Assembly: GCF_014200045.1 (NCBI RefSeq)
Contig: NZ_JACHOV010000003.1
Span: forward strand, 142,001 to 206,000
Direction: 5' to 3'
Length of the DNA stretch: 64,000 bases
From: Rhizorhapis suberifaciens
Lineage (GTDB): Bacteria > Pseudomonadota > Alphaproteobacteria > Sphingomonadales > Sphingomonadaceae
Shown: positions 10,585 through 19,422 of the stretch, in pieces
How positions within the stretch are numbered: position 1 is the first letter of the stretch
Layout: each line of letters begins with the position of its first letter
Notes under the pieces: generated by a model
The model's database searches: none
Seen by the model: the letters and a program-made list of their open reading frames with translations, nothing else
Told to the model about the DNA's origin: nothing
Program-made: the position numbers and the translations under genes

Positions 10585-11055
10585 TTACTCGATGACAGCG
10601 AGTGGCTGATCGAACTCGACGGGCTGTCCATTTTCCACCAGCAGCGCCTTTACGGTGCCTGCGGCGGGCGCGGTGATCGGGTTCATGACCTTCATCGCCT
10701 CTACGATCAGCAGGGTGTCGCCGGCCTTCACCTGCGAACCTACAGCCACAAAGGAGGCCGCACCGGGTTCGGGCGCCAGATAGGCGGTGCCGACCATGGG
10801 GGATTTAATCGCGTTATTGGGGGCGGCCGCAGCAGGAACCTCCGCCGCCGCCGAAGCCGGGGCGCTCATGGTCGCCGCCGGCGGCGCCACATGGAAAGCG
10901 GTGGGCGCGGCGGTCAGCGTCCTCGCCACGCGGATACGGCGCTCACCATCCTGCACCTCGATTTCGCTCAGGTCAGTGGTGTCCAGCATTTCGGCCAGTT
11001 CACGGACCAGTTTGACGTCGATCTGCATTGCGCCCCCTTCATTCTTGTCAGCCAT
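10585..11055 (-). CDS. accB: Biotin carboxyl carrier protein of acetyl-CoA carboxylase
   Basis: 156 residues: an N-terminal helical segment ([15 protein letters not shown]), an Ala/Pro-rich linker (about 50-80) and a C-terminal biotinyl domain with the biotinylated Lys in VEAMKVMN. It shuttles the carboxyl group from AccC to the carboxyltransferase AccAD (not in this window). A second in-frame ATG at 11026-11028 has a GAAGGGGG ribosome site and would remove nine residues; either start is plausible. It lies between aroQ and accC in one transcriptional unit. Confidence 0.96.
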   Translation of the reverse strand: MADKNEGGAMQIDVKLVRELAEMLDTTDLSEIEVQDGERRIRVARTLTAAPTAFHVAPPAATMSAPASAAAEVPAAAAPNNAIKSPMVGTAYLAPEPGAASFVAVGSQVKAGDTLLIVEAMKVMNPITAPAAGTVKALLVENGQPVEFDQPLAVIE

Positions 11056-11123
11056 GCATAACCCTCGTTGGCAATTGCGTTGAGCGCCTATTCCCTCTCG
11101 GGACCAAGCGCAACAGGGCCGCG

Positions 11124-11564
11124 CTAAAGTTTCAGCGCAGCGGAAAGCGCCAGTTCATAGGACAGCGCACCGAAACCGGCAATCGTTCCTTTGGCGACCT
11201 GCCCCACATAGGAATTATGCCGGAATTCTTCGCGCTTGTGCGGATTGGACAAATGCACCTCGATAACAGGCGTGGTGATCGCCTTGATCGCGTCGTGCAG
11301 CGCCACTGAAGTGTGGGTAAGGGCGCCGGCATTGAGGATCACTGCCTTCGCCCCCTCTGCCTGCGCTTCGTGAAGCCAGTCGATCAAATGGCCTTCATGA
11401 TTGGACTGGCGGAAATCGACCTCGACATCCTGCGGGTGCGCCAGGTCCTCGAGCCGGCCTGCAATATCATCCAGCGTGTCCGATCCATAGATTTCCGGCT
11501 CCCGCGTGCCGAGCAGATTGAGGTTCGGGCCGTTTAATACATAGATTTTAATCGCGTCAGCCAT
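11124..11564 (-). CDS. aroQ: 3-dehydroquinate dehydratase, type II
   Basis: 146 residues with the type II signatures: [18 protein letters not shown] at the N-terminus (catalytic Tyr), the DFRQSNHEG segment, and [16 protein letters not shown] with the following [14 protein letters not shown] loop. It dehydrates 3-dehydroquinate in the shikimate pathway, which supplies chorismate to the anthranilate genes found later in this window. It is the first gene of the aroQ-accB-accC-arsC group, a common order in alphaproteobacteria. Confidence 0.97.
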   Translation of the reverse strand: MADAIKIYVLNGPNLNLLGTREPEIYGSDTLDDIAGRLEDLAHPQDVEVDFRQSNHEGHLIDWLHEAQAEGAKAVILNAGALTHTSVALHDAIKAITTPVIEVHLSNPHKREEFRHNSYVGQVAKGTIAGFGALSYELALSAALKL

Positions 11565-11661
11565 GAAGGCGTCCTTTCGGTTGCAGCCCGGTCGTTCGCC
11601 TCCCTATATGGCGGCGAGCGCAAATGCGCAAAAGCGAATGTCATGTGAGGCGAACCAGAAA

Positions 11662-12657
11662 ATGAGCGTCGACGGCACCATTTCAATCAGGATCAATGGC
11701 GAACATCGCCGCGTGCGCGAGGGGATCACCCTGGCGGAACTGGCGAATGAGATCGGCCTCGCGCCGGAAAAGGTGGCGGTCGAGCGCAATCTTGAGGTGG
11801 TGCCTCGCTCAACCCTTTCGCAGGTACGGGTCGAAGACGGCGACGAGCTGGAGATCGTGCATTTCGTGGGTGGCGGCGATCATGGAGCGGGCGATGACTG
11901 GGAAGTTGCGGGCAAGCGCTTTACCTCGCGCCTGATCGTCGGCACCGGCAAATATAAGGATTTTGAGCAGAATGCAGCTGCGGTGGAGGCGTCAGGCGCT
12001 GAAATCGTGACCGTCGCCGTGCGCCGCGTCAATGTGTCGGATCCCAAGGCGCCGATGCTGACCGACTTCATCGATCCTAAAAAAATCACCTATCTGCCCA
12101 ATACGGCGGGCTGCTTTACCAGCGACGATGCGATCCGCACCCTCCGTCTGGCGCGTGAGGCGGGCGGATGGGATCTGGTCAAATTGGAGGTGCTGGGCGA
12201 GGCAAAGACCCTTTATCCCGACATGGTGGAAACGCTGCGGGCGACCGAAACCCTTGCCAAGGAAGGGTTCAAGCCGATGGTCTATTGCGTCGACGACCCC
12301 ATTGCGGCGAAGCGGCTGGAAAATGCGGGCGCGGTGGCGATCATGCCACTCGGCGCGCCGATCGGATCGGGGCTGGGCATCCAGAACCGCGTCACCATCC
12401 GCCTGATCGTCGAAGGGACGTCGCTGCCCGTGCTGGTCGACGCCGGCGTAGGCACCGCATCGGACGCCGCGGTAGCGATGGAACTGGGCTGTACCGGAGT
12501 CCTCATGAACACAGCCATTGCGGAGGCCAAAAATCCGGTCCTGATGGCGCAGGCGATGAAGGCCGCCGTGGAAGCGGGACGGCTGTCCTACCTTGCCGGG
12601 CGCATGGGTCGGCGCATGTATGCCGATCCGTCCTCGCCACTGGCGGGACTGATCTAA
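11662..12657 (+). CDS. thiG: Fused ThiS sulfur carrier - ThiG thiazole synthase
   Basis: Residues 1-72 form a ThiS ubiquitin-like domain ([12 protein letters not shown] to EIVHFVGGG); residues about 80-331 are ThiG, with [15 protein letters not shown] and the Schiff-base Lys region [10 protein letters not shown]. ThiG condenses 1-deoxyxylulose 5-phosphate, dehydroglycine and ThiS thiocarboxylate to the thiamin thiazole. In separate ThiS proteins the thiocarboxylate forms on the C-terminal GG; here that GG is internal at residues 70-72 and followed by DHGAGDD. Start ATG 11662 has GAGG 11 bases upstream; the frame is open to 11563. No TPP riboswitch was seen upstream. Confidence 0.94.
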   Translation: MSVDGTISIRINGEHRRVREGITLAELANEIGLAPEKVAVERNLEVVPRSTLSQVRVEDGDELEIVHFVGGGDHGAGDDWEVAGKRFTSRLIVGTGKYKDFEQNAAAVEASGAEIVTVAVRRVNVSDPKAPMLTDFIDPKKITYLPNTAGCFTSDDAIRTLRLAREAGGWDLVKLEVLGEAKTLYPDMVETLRATETLAKEGFKPMVYCVDDPIAAKRLENAGAVAIMPLGAPIGSGLGIQNRVTIRLIVEGTSLPVLVDAGVGTASDAAVAMELGCTGVLMNTAIAEAKNPVLMAQAMKAAVEAGRLSYLAGRMGRRMYADPSSPLAGLI

Positions 12658-12831
12658 AATATCAGCCAATGTCGCGCATGGGTTTGGAGAGGCAGAACTC
12701 CAATTTGGTCCGACGACGGTTAGCTGCTACCAACCCTTTTTCTGGTTGTCCTCGTGTCTCTGAAAGCGCATGTCGGAATGCACAATGCAAAGCCATCAAG
12801 TTAAGAAGGACGCTGGAGAGCGGGACAAATT

Positions 12832-13209
12832 GTGTTTCATTTTTCATACGATCCAGATAAAATTTTGGTGCGGCTCAGCCAGCAGGGCTACTGGTCCATC
12901 TCTGTCTTCCGGGCTTTTGAAGCGGAGTTTCTGAAGCTGCATGCCTCTATTCGCAAGACGAACAGCAATTACCGCGTCATCGCCGATTGTAGCGACTTTC
13001 CCGTTCAGTCCGCAGAGATAGGAGAGGCTTTCCGCGTCCTGTTCAACAAACTCATGGCGGAAAACAAAGGCCATTACGCAATTCTTGCGCGCTCGATGTT
13101 AAACAAATTGCAAGCGCAGCGCGCATTCCCGCAACCGCACGTACAAGTGTTTATTGATACGGACGAGGCCATGGCCTGGCTATTTGAGGATGGCAGTCTC
13201 CCTGACTGA
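12832..13209 (+). CDS. Conserved small protein, SpoIIAA/STAS-like fold suspected
   Basis: 125 residues from a GTG start, beginning MFHFSYDPDKILVRLSQQGY and ending with a VQVFIDTDEAMAWLFEDG pattern. The N-terminal strands, a central helix and the terminal DEAMAWL helix resemble STAS/SpoIIAA-like proteins found widely in sphingomonads. It has a diverged homologue at 47119-47480 in the same window, sharing the length, the opening beta-hairpin and the closing EEALAWL segment. No function is established; it stands alone between thiG and the CcmI-like gene. Confidence 0.7.
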   Translation: MFHFSYDPDKILVRLSQQGYWSISVFRAFEAEFLKLHASIRKTNSNYRVIADCSDFPVQSAEIGEAFRVLFNKLMAENKGHYAILARSMLNKLQAQRAFPQPHVQVFIDTDEAMAWLFEDGSLPD

Positions 13210-13235
13210 AGACCATTCTTCTATTGGAACCGAAC

Positions 13236-14159
13236 TCACACGCCCGGCACGCCCAGTGCCCGCGCCGCATCCCTAATCCGCACCGACTGCGAGGGATTGG
13301 CTGCCACCGCATTCTTGTAGGCGGCACTCGCCCTTGCCGTCTCGCCCAGCGTCATCCGGCTGCGCATCAGCATGATCCAGCCTTGAACATTGGCGGGATC
13401 GGACTTGAGCTTGCTTTCAAGCCCTTCGACCATGCCGTTGACCATTTCCTGTTGCTGCCCCGGGGGAAGCGAAGAGGCGGCCTGCATCTGCTCGCGCGTC
13501 GGACCGGGGATGGCCGCCGTAGCGATACTTGCCGGATGCGCCGAGGGCGCGGCGGCGGCCAGCCGCTTTTCGACCGCGATATTGTTGATCTGGCCCACTT
13601 GCGCGATGGTACGGCGCAGGTCCGCTTCCCACGGCGCGCCGGGCGGCGTATCCGCCAGTAGTGCGAACCAGTCTTCTATCGCGCCTGGATGATCGCCCTG
13701 CAGATCCTTGCGCACGGCAAGAAAATAACGGGCGCGGGGATCGGCAGCGTCCTTGCCGAGGGCCGTCTCAAATGCCGTGACCGCCTCCTTCGGCATGGGG
13801 TCGCGCTCGCTGGCCATGATGATCGCCTCCCCAAGCGAGGACCACAGCACGGCCTGCCCCGGCGCAAGCTCGGTCGCCCTTCGATAGGCACGGACGGCAT
13901 CGTCATAACGGCCAGTGTTGAAATAGGCCCAGCCCAGCGCCTGCCAACTTTCGACCTCCTTCGGGTTGTCCGCCAGTCTGGCCTCCAGGCTCGCAATGTC
14001 CCGCGCCCCTTTGCTGACGACGTCCGCAATCGGGTTTTCCGGAGCATCCGCCCTATTACGCGTGAAGCTATAGCCTATCGACGCTACCGCAATTGCTGCG
14101 GCCGCGGCCAATACGATCCGCGCGGTTTTTCCCGTGCCCACCTGCCAATGCCTCCCCAT
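13236..14159 (-). CDS. CcmI/CycH-like TPR protein (cytochrome c maturation)
   Basis: 307 residues with an N-terminal membrane anchor (VLAAAAAIAVASIGYSF), then tetratricopeptide repeats (ESWQALGWAYFNTGRYDDAVRAY; QAVLWSSLGEAI; PRARYFLAV) and a C-terminal repeat segment typical of CcmI/CycH periplasmic domains. CcmI binds the C-terminus of apocytochrome c and hands it to the heme ligase. It stands alone, without other ccm genes, but diverges from the locus whose third gene is a decaheme cytochrome c, which supports a role in maturing that protein. General TPR scaffolding is the alternative. Confidence 0.72.
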   Translation of the reverse strand: MGRHWQVGTGKTARIVLAAAAAIAVASIGYSFTRNRADAPENPIADVVSKGARDIASLEARLADNPKEVESWQALGWAYFNTGRYDDAVRAYRRATELAPGQAVLWSSLGEAIIMASERDPMPKEAVTAFETALGKDAADPRARYFLAVRKDLQGDHPGAIEDWFALLADTPPGAPWEADLRRTIAQVGQINNIAVEKRLAAAAPSAHPASIATAAIPGPTREQMQAASSLPPGQQQEMVNGMVEGLESKLKSDPANVQGWIMLMRSRMTLGETARASAAYKNAVAANPSQSVRIRDAARALGVPGV

Positions 14160-14271
14160 TCGCCTGAACGCGCTGGCCTCAAGCTTTTGAAATGATAGAT
14201 TGCCCCTAGGGCCGGCTTATGATTTAGGCAATAATTGGCCGATAAAAGGCGCGTTGGTGCAAGGGGGGAAT

Positions 14272-16722
14272 GTGGGTCAGCGCTACAGGATAGCCATTAT
14301 CGGCTCCGGCCCGGCGGGGCTGAGCGCAGCTGGCCGCGCGGCTCAGCTTGGGCTGTCGCATGTGCTGCTCGAAAAGACGGATCACCTTTCCGACACCATC
14401 TATAAATATCAAAAAGGCAAGCACGTCATGGCGACGCCCAGCCAGCTTGTCCTTCGGTCGGACCTGGATTTTGACGCGGGCAAGCGAGAAGCGGTGTTGG
14501 GGACCTGGAATGATCAGGCGGCCGCGCAGAATATCAATGTAGCCTATAATGCTGAGGTAAAGGCGATAGCCGGAACCAAGGGGGCATTCGCAATCACGCT
14601 CACCTCTGGCCAGACGATCGAAACGGAAACCGTCGTTCTTGCGATAGGGACGCAGGGTAATCCCAACCTGATGCGCTGTCCGGGCGGCGATCTTCCCCAT
14701 GTCCAGTACCAGCTCGACGATCCCAGCGAATATGTCGATGAACATATTACGGTTATTGGCTCGGGCGATGCCGGTATCGAAAATGCGCTGGGTCTCGCTG
14801 CCGATCCCGCACAGGGCAATGTCGTGACAATCCTCAATCGCGGCGTCGATTTCGCGCGGGCAAAAGCCGCAAACGTCAAGCTGCTGATGGAGGCGCGCGA
14901 TGATGGCCGCGTAATCGTCCGCACGGAAACCTCACCCACTGAGGTGCGCCCCGGCGAACTGGTGCTGGAAACGCGCGACGGGCAGGAAAGCATCCGCTGC
15001 GACCGGGTCATCGCCCGCATGGGCTCCGCCGCGCCGCGGGTCTTTGTGGAAAGCTGTGGCATCGAGTTCACCAGCGCGGACCGGGAGGCTTTCCCAAAGC
15101 TGTCGCCGGTGTTCGAAACCACCACTCCGGGTATTTTCGTCATCGGTGCGCTGGCGGGCTATCCGCTTATCAAGCATTGCATGAACCAGGGCTATGACGT
15201 CGTCGAATTCATCAACGGCAACCATTCTCTCAACCCCGCCGATCAGCCGATTTTGGAAGCGAAGTTCGATAGGTTGCCGCAACAGCGTACAGTCGACGAG
15301 TGGCTGGAGCATCTGCGGGCCAATATCAGCATCCTGAATGAACTTTCGCCGCTTCAAATGCGTGAATTCATGCTGGATTCGGAGGTTCAAACCTATCGCA
15401 AGGGCGAGGTGATCTTTCAGCGGCTGGATGTCGGCTCCTCCCTTTTCGGGATTGCCGATGGCTCAGTGCTTGTGGAGGTGAACAAGGACGACGCCAATAT
15501 CACCGTCCCGATTGAACGAGGGTCGATCTTTGGCGAGGTAGGCCTGATCTCCGGCCGCCGCAGAGGGGCCACCATAAGGGCGGTCGAGGACTGCCTGGTC
15601 GTGGAAGTATCGAGGACGGCGGCATTGAAGCTGATGGCGTCGGTTCCGGCGGCGAAGCGCGCGGTGACGCGGATTTCGACGGAGCGCCAATTGCTTCAGA
15701 TGTTCGGTTCGGGGCTTACTTCAGCCGATGTGCAAGAGGTGCTCGATGGTTCCGAGATTCTTTCGGTGCGCGCGGGTCAGCCGATAATTACCGAAGGCGA
15801 GCAGGGCGATGACATCTTCGTCATCCGCCAGGGATCGATGATCGTCCAAAAGAATGTTGGTGGAAAACCGGTCTTCCTCTCTTACCTGCCCGCCGGCTCC
15901 TATGTCGGGGAGATGGCGGTGATCGCGGGCGGCAAACGCACCGCTACCGTCAGGGCGGCCGTCAAATCCGAAGTCATCCAGTTGCAGGGCTCGGCCTTTC
16001 GCCGCCTGATGGAAAAGAAACCCGCGCTGCTGGAACGCGCCCGCCGCGACATGGCTGCGCGACAGGACATCAACGCCTTTGTCGAAAGCCGCAAGGACAG
16101 CTTTTCCGGTGTTGTCGACATGTATTCGGCGACGGCCAAGTTCCTGGTCGACAATGGCATTGGCGAGGCAACCGACGTCCTTCTGATCGATGAGAATCTG
16201 TGCGTCGGCTGCGATAACTGCGAAAAGGCCTGTGCCGACAGTCATGATGGCCTTTCCCGCCTCGACCGGGAGGCAGGGCGGACTTATGCGCATCTCCACG
16301 TCCCCACCAGTTGCCGCCATTGCGAACATCCCCATTGCATGGCTGACTGTCCGCCCGACGCGATCCGCCGCGGACCGGACGGGGAAGTGTTCATCGATGA
16401 GACTTGCATCGGCTGCGGAAATTGCCAGCGCAACTGCCCCTATGGCGTAATCCGAATGGACAGCGTGCCACCGGAAAAGCCGGGCCTTTTGAGCTGGCTG
16501 TTCTTCGGCTTTGGACCTGGCCCCGGAGAACCCTCCAAGAAATGGCGCTACAAGAACAAGACGCCGGGCGTGGAATCGCCCAAGAAGGCGATCAAATGCG
16601 ACATGTGCTCCGGCATTGACGGCGGTCCCGCTTGCGTCCGCGCCTGCCCGACGGGCGCCGCCATTCGCGTGTCGCCGGAAGATTTCCTGAGCGTCGCCCG
16701 CCTGCAGCGTGAGGAGGCATGA
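14272..16722 (+). CDS. Flavin/NAD(P) oxidoreductase - two cNMP domains - four [4Fe-4S] fusion
   Basis: About 816 residues in three modules. Residues 1-330 form a YpdA/thioredoxin-reductase-like flavoprotein with FAD motif IIGSGPAGLSAAG and NAD(P)H motif VIGSGDAGIE near 160, but no redox-active CxxC. About 350-470 and 480-600 are two CRP-type cyclic-nucleotide-binding domains (GSIFGEVGLISG; GSYVGEMAVIAGGKRTATV). Residues 640-800 hold sixteen Cys in four clusters (CVGCDNCEKAC, CRHCEHPHCMADC, CIGCGNCQRNC, CDMC...CVRAC) like DmsB-type subunits. Start GTG 14272 has AAGGGGGG upstream; the frame is open from TTG 14200. It overlaps the next gene by ATGA. Confidence 0.9.
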   Translation: MGQRYRIAIIGSGPAGLSAAGRAAQLGLSHVLLEKTDHLSDTIYKYQKGKHVMATPSQLVLRSDLDFDAGKREAVLGTWNDQAAAQNINVAYNAEVKAIAGTKGAFAITLTSGQTIETETVVLAIGTQGNPNLMRCPGGDLPHVQYQLDDPSEYVDEHITVIGSGDAGIENALGLAADPAQGNVVTILNRGVDFARAKAANVKLLMEARDDGRVIVRTETSPTEVRPGELVLETRDGQESIRCDRVIARMGSAAPRVFVESCGIEFTSADREAFPKLSPVFETTTPGIFVIGALAGYPLIKHCMNQGYDVVEFINGNHSLNPADQPILEAKFDRLPQQRTVDEWLEHLRANISILNELSPLQMREFMLDSEVQTYRKGEVIFQRLDVGSSLFGIADGSVLVEVNKDDANITVPIERGSIFGEVGLISGRRRGATIRAVEDCLVVEVSRTAALKLMASVPAAKRAVTRISTERQLLQMFGSGLTSADVQEVLDGSEILSVRAGQPIITEGEQGDDIFVIRQGSMIVQKNVGGKPVFLSYLPAGSYVGEMAVIAGGKRTATVRAAVKSEVIQLQGSAFRRLMEKKPALLERARRDMAARQDINAFVESRKDSFSGVVDMYSATAKFLVDNGIGEATDVLLIDENLCVGCDNCEKACADSHDGLSRLDREAGRTYAHLHVPTSCRHCEHPHCMADCPPDAIRRGPDGEVFIDETCIGCGNCQRNCPYGVIRMDSVPPEKPGLLSWLFFGFGPGPGEPSKKWRYKNKTPGVESPKKAIKCDMCSGIDGGPACVRACPTGAAIRVSPEDFLSVARLQREEA

Positions 16723-17594
16723 TGGCCAGCCGGGGGACTTTCCACCACTCGAAGGGCGAAACGCTGCATGAGGGCTTTCTCCGCCATCGCGATTTTCGCT
16801 GGCTGAAGATCGCTGCCGCCATCAGCGCCATGGCGATCCTTGGCTACGCACTGATCGACGTGAACCCGCGCCACAATGGCGGCAGCTGGTACGGCTATGC
16901 CCTTGGCACGATAGGCGCGTTGCTGATTCTCTGGCTGTCCGTGCTCGGCATCAGAAAACGGGCGATGACGGCGGGACGCTGGTCGCTGAAGGCGTGGACC
17001 TCCGCGCATGTCTATCTGGGGCTGAGCCTCATCGTCGTCGCGACGCTACATACGGGGTTCCAGTTCGGCTGGAATGTCCACACGCTTGCTTATGCGCTGA
17101 TGATGGTGGTGATCCTGTCGGGCATGTTCGGCATCTTCGTCTATGCCACGCTGCCCGCCGCCCTCAGTAGTAACCGCGAAGAAATGACGCAGCCCCAAAT
17201 GCTGGACGCGATCCGCGCTATCGACAGGCAGCTTCACGACGCAGCGCAGCCGCTCCCGCACGCGCAGGCGGAATTGGTGCAGGCGTCGCTGGACGACGAT
17301 CCGTTCGGCGGCGGGATCGTCAGGCGTCTATCGGGCCGTTATCCCGATTGCGCCACCCGTCGCGCGCAAAGCGGCATCCGCCTGTCGACCGGCCACCGCC
17401 CGGATGTGGGCAACGACCCTCTGGAGCGCGTTGACGCCTTGCTCGAACGGAAGGAAGCGATGCTCGCCCGCCTGCGCCGGCACCTTCAGCTTCGCGCCCT
17501 GCTGGAAGTGTGGCTCTACATCCATGTCCCGATCACCTTCGCCTTGATTGCGGCGCTTTGCGCGCACATCGTCAGCGTCTTTTTCTACTGGTGA
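16719..17594 (+). CDS. b-type cytochrome-like integral membrane protein
   Basis: About 291 residues with five predicted membrane helices. Paired histidines lie in helices 3-5 (SAHVYLGLS, ATLHTGFQFG, NVHTLAY, YIHVPITF, LCAHIVSVFF), suggesting two b-hemes across the membrane as in NrfD-independent or ferric-reductase-like cytochromes. A soluble stretch (about 150-240) rich in charged residues lies between helices 4 and 5. Its start overlaps the stop of the Fe-S fusion gene (ATGA at 16719-16722), and the decaheme gene follows after 7 bases. It would carry electrons from the Fe-S clusters to the periplasmic hemes. Confidence 0.75.
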   Translation: MMASRGTFHHSKGETLHEGFLRHRDFRWLKIAAAISAMAILGYALIDVNPRHNGGSWYGYALGTIGALLILWLSVLGIRKRAMTAGRWSLKAWTSAHVYLGLSLIVVATLHTGFQFGWNVHTLAYALMMVVILSGMFGIFVYATLPAALSSNREEMTQPQMLDAIRAIDRQLHDAAQPLPHAQAELVQASLDDDPFGGGIVRRLSGRYPDCATRRAQSGIRLSTGHRPDVGNDPLERVDALLERKEAMLARLRRHLQLRALLEVWLYIHVPITFALIAALCAHIVSVFFYW

Positions 17595-17601
17595 GACCAA
17601 G

Positions 17602-19371
17602 ATGACGTTCCTCATCAGGCAGATTTCCTACACCGCTGGCGGCCGTCAAATCGTGCGGATGACCGAACTCGCCGCCCAAAGCATCACCGTGGGCCGCGCG
17701 GCGGAAAACGGCATTCACTTGCCAGATCTTGCCGTCACGCCGAACCACGCCCGCATCGACATCAAGGACGAGCGGCGTGTCGCCGTCACGGCAATCGGCG
17801 GGTTGCCCTTCGGCATTGACGGCCGTTCGGTCGAACGTGCTGACATCGACTGTGCCAAGGGCGCGGAGTTGCGCCTGGGCGGGCATCGCCTCACGCTCGG
17901 GCTGGAAGACTGCAAGATTGTCATTGCTGTCGAGCGAGTGGAGGCACTCTCTGACGCTTCCGAGGAGAAGGACGAAGCGCAGGCTTTTTCGCTGCGGAGC
18001 AAGCTGCCTGGCAAACGCGCCAGCGCCTGGGCGTTCGCGTTCCTGATCCTGGTCGCCTTTCTGGCGGTGCCAATCTGGACCTATGCCAGCTATAAGGGCG
18101 TCGAGCAGCGCCCCGAGCGCTTTCATGCCGACCAGAGCTGGTCAAGCGGCCCCTTGTCGCGAGCGCATAAGGCGCTGGAGGGCGACTGTCAGGCATGCCA
18201 CACGCAATCCTTCGTCGCGGTGCAGGACAATGCCTGCGTAGCCTGCCACAAGGACGTCCACGATCATGCCGCGCCGGCAAGGCTGCTGCAGGCGAGGGGG
18301 CAACCAGGTCTCGGCGGGCAAATGCTGGCACAGGTAGCTCATGCCCTTAATCGCCCCGAAGGGCGCTGCGTCGATTGCCATACAGAGCATGAGGGCGCGG
18401 GGCCCATGGAGCCGACGGCGGACAAGTTCTGCGTCAACTGCCATGGGGGTCTTAAGGAACGCCTTACAGACGCGAAACTAGGGAACGCCACCGATTTTGG
18501 ATCGGCCCACCCTGAATTCCGTCCCGCGATCATGACAGTTGCCGGCGCACATCCAGCGTGGGAGCGGGTGTCGCTGAAGAACAATCCGACCGAGGACAGC
18601 GGCCTTAAATTTCCCCATGCCCTGCACCTGTCACGCCAAGGTGGCGTGGCGCGGATGGCGCAGACCATGAAGCAGGAGCAGGGCTTTGGCGATGCGCTCA
18701 TCTGCAAGGACTGCCACACTCCCACCGCCGATGGCGTTCGTTTTCAACCGGTGGACATGGAAAAAGACTGCGCCATGTGCCACAGCTTGGCCTTTGAGGA
18801 GGTCGGCGGCACCGTCCGCACGCTTCGCCACGGCGAGCCTGAGCAGGTGATCGCGGACCTGCGTGCCTATTATCGTTCCACCGGCCCTGCACGGCCAATC
18901 AGCTTGGGAGGAATGGCAAGGAGGCGGCCGGGTCAATATGCGGAGGGCCAGCTCTATCATGCCTATTTTGGCGCGGCGGCGTCCCGGCCGACGAAAGCGG
19001 ATCAGGCCATCCGCGCGATTTTCTCCAAGGGCGGCGCTTGCTATGATTGTCATGTCGTCGCTCCGCCTCCTGCGGCAGGATCGTCCGCCTGGCGCGTATT
19101 GCCGGTGCAACAGACGACGCGCTATATGCAAAAGGGCTGGTTCAGCCATGACGCGCACAAGACCGAGCGCTGCGAGAATTGCCATGCTGCTGGCCAATCC
19201 AGCCGCGCCAGCGACCTTTTGTTGCCCGGAATTGCAACCTGCCGCACCTGTCATGGCGGGCCACAGGCAAAAGCCGATATTCCGTCCAACTGTGCTCTAT
19301 GTCACAGCTATCATGCCGATGAAGGCGCACCGTGGACCACCAGGCGGCGCGTCGCGGAGATGAAGCGGTGA
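17602..19371 (+). CDS. FHA-domain, membrane-anchored decaheme cytochrome c
   Basis: 589 residues. Residues 1-110 form an FHA-like phosphothreonine-binding domain (SITVGRAAENGIHLPD, NHARIDI). One membrane segment follows at about 141-163. The rest is periplasmic with ten CxxCH heme sites: Cys 196, 212, 256, 277, 368, 390, 480, 524, 547 and 564. Heme packing resembles cytochrome c3/NapC-DmsE-type multihemes. A cytoplasmic FHA domain on a multiheme cytochrome would allow control by Ser/Thr phosphorylation. ATG 17602 is chosen over the open frame from 17548, which overlaps the upstream gene. Confidence 0.9.
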   Translation: MTFLIRQISYTAGGRQIVRMTELAAQSITVGRAAENGIHLPDLAVTPNHARIDIKDERRVAVTAIGGLPFGIDGRSVERADIDCAKGAELRLGGHRLTLGLEDCKIVIAVERVEALSDASEEKDEAQAFSLRSKLPGKRASAWAFAFLILVAFLAVPIWTYASYKGVEQRPERFHADQSWSSGPLSRAHKALEGDCQACHTQSFVAVQDNACVACHKDVHDHAAPARLLQARGQPGLGGQMLAQVAHALNRPEGRCVDCHTEHEGAGPMEPTADKFCVNCHGGLKERLTDAKLGNATDFGSAHPEFRPAIMTVAGAHPAWERVSLKNNPTEDSGLKFPHALHLSRQGGVARMAQTMKQEQGFGDALICKDCHTPTADGVRFQPVDMEKDCAMCHSLAFEEVGGTVRTLRHGEPEQVIADLRAYYRSTGPARPISLGGMARRRPGQYAEGQLYHAYFGAAASRPTKADQAIRAIFSKGGACYDCHVVAPPPAAGSSAWRVLPVQQTTRYMQKGWFSHDAHKTERCENCHAAGQSSRASDLLLPGIATCRTCHGGPQAKADIPSNCALCHSYHADEGAPWTTRRRVAEMKR

Positions 19372-19422
19372 CCAATATCGGGGCGTCGGGCGTGCAGTAC
19401 CGTGAAATGACAGGAGGTGCCA

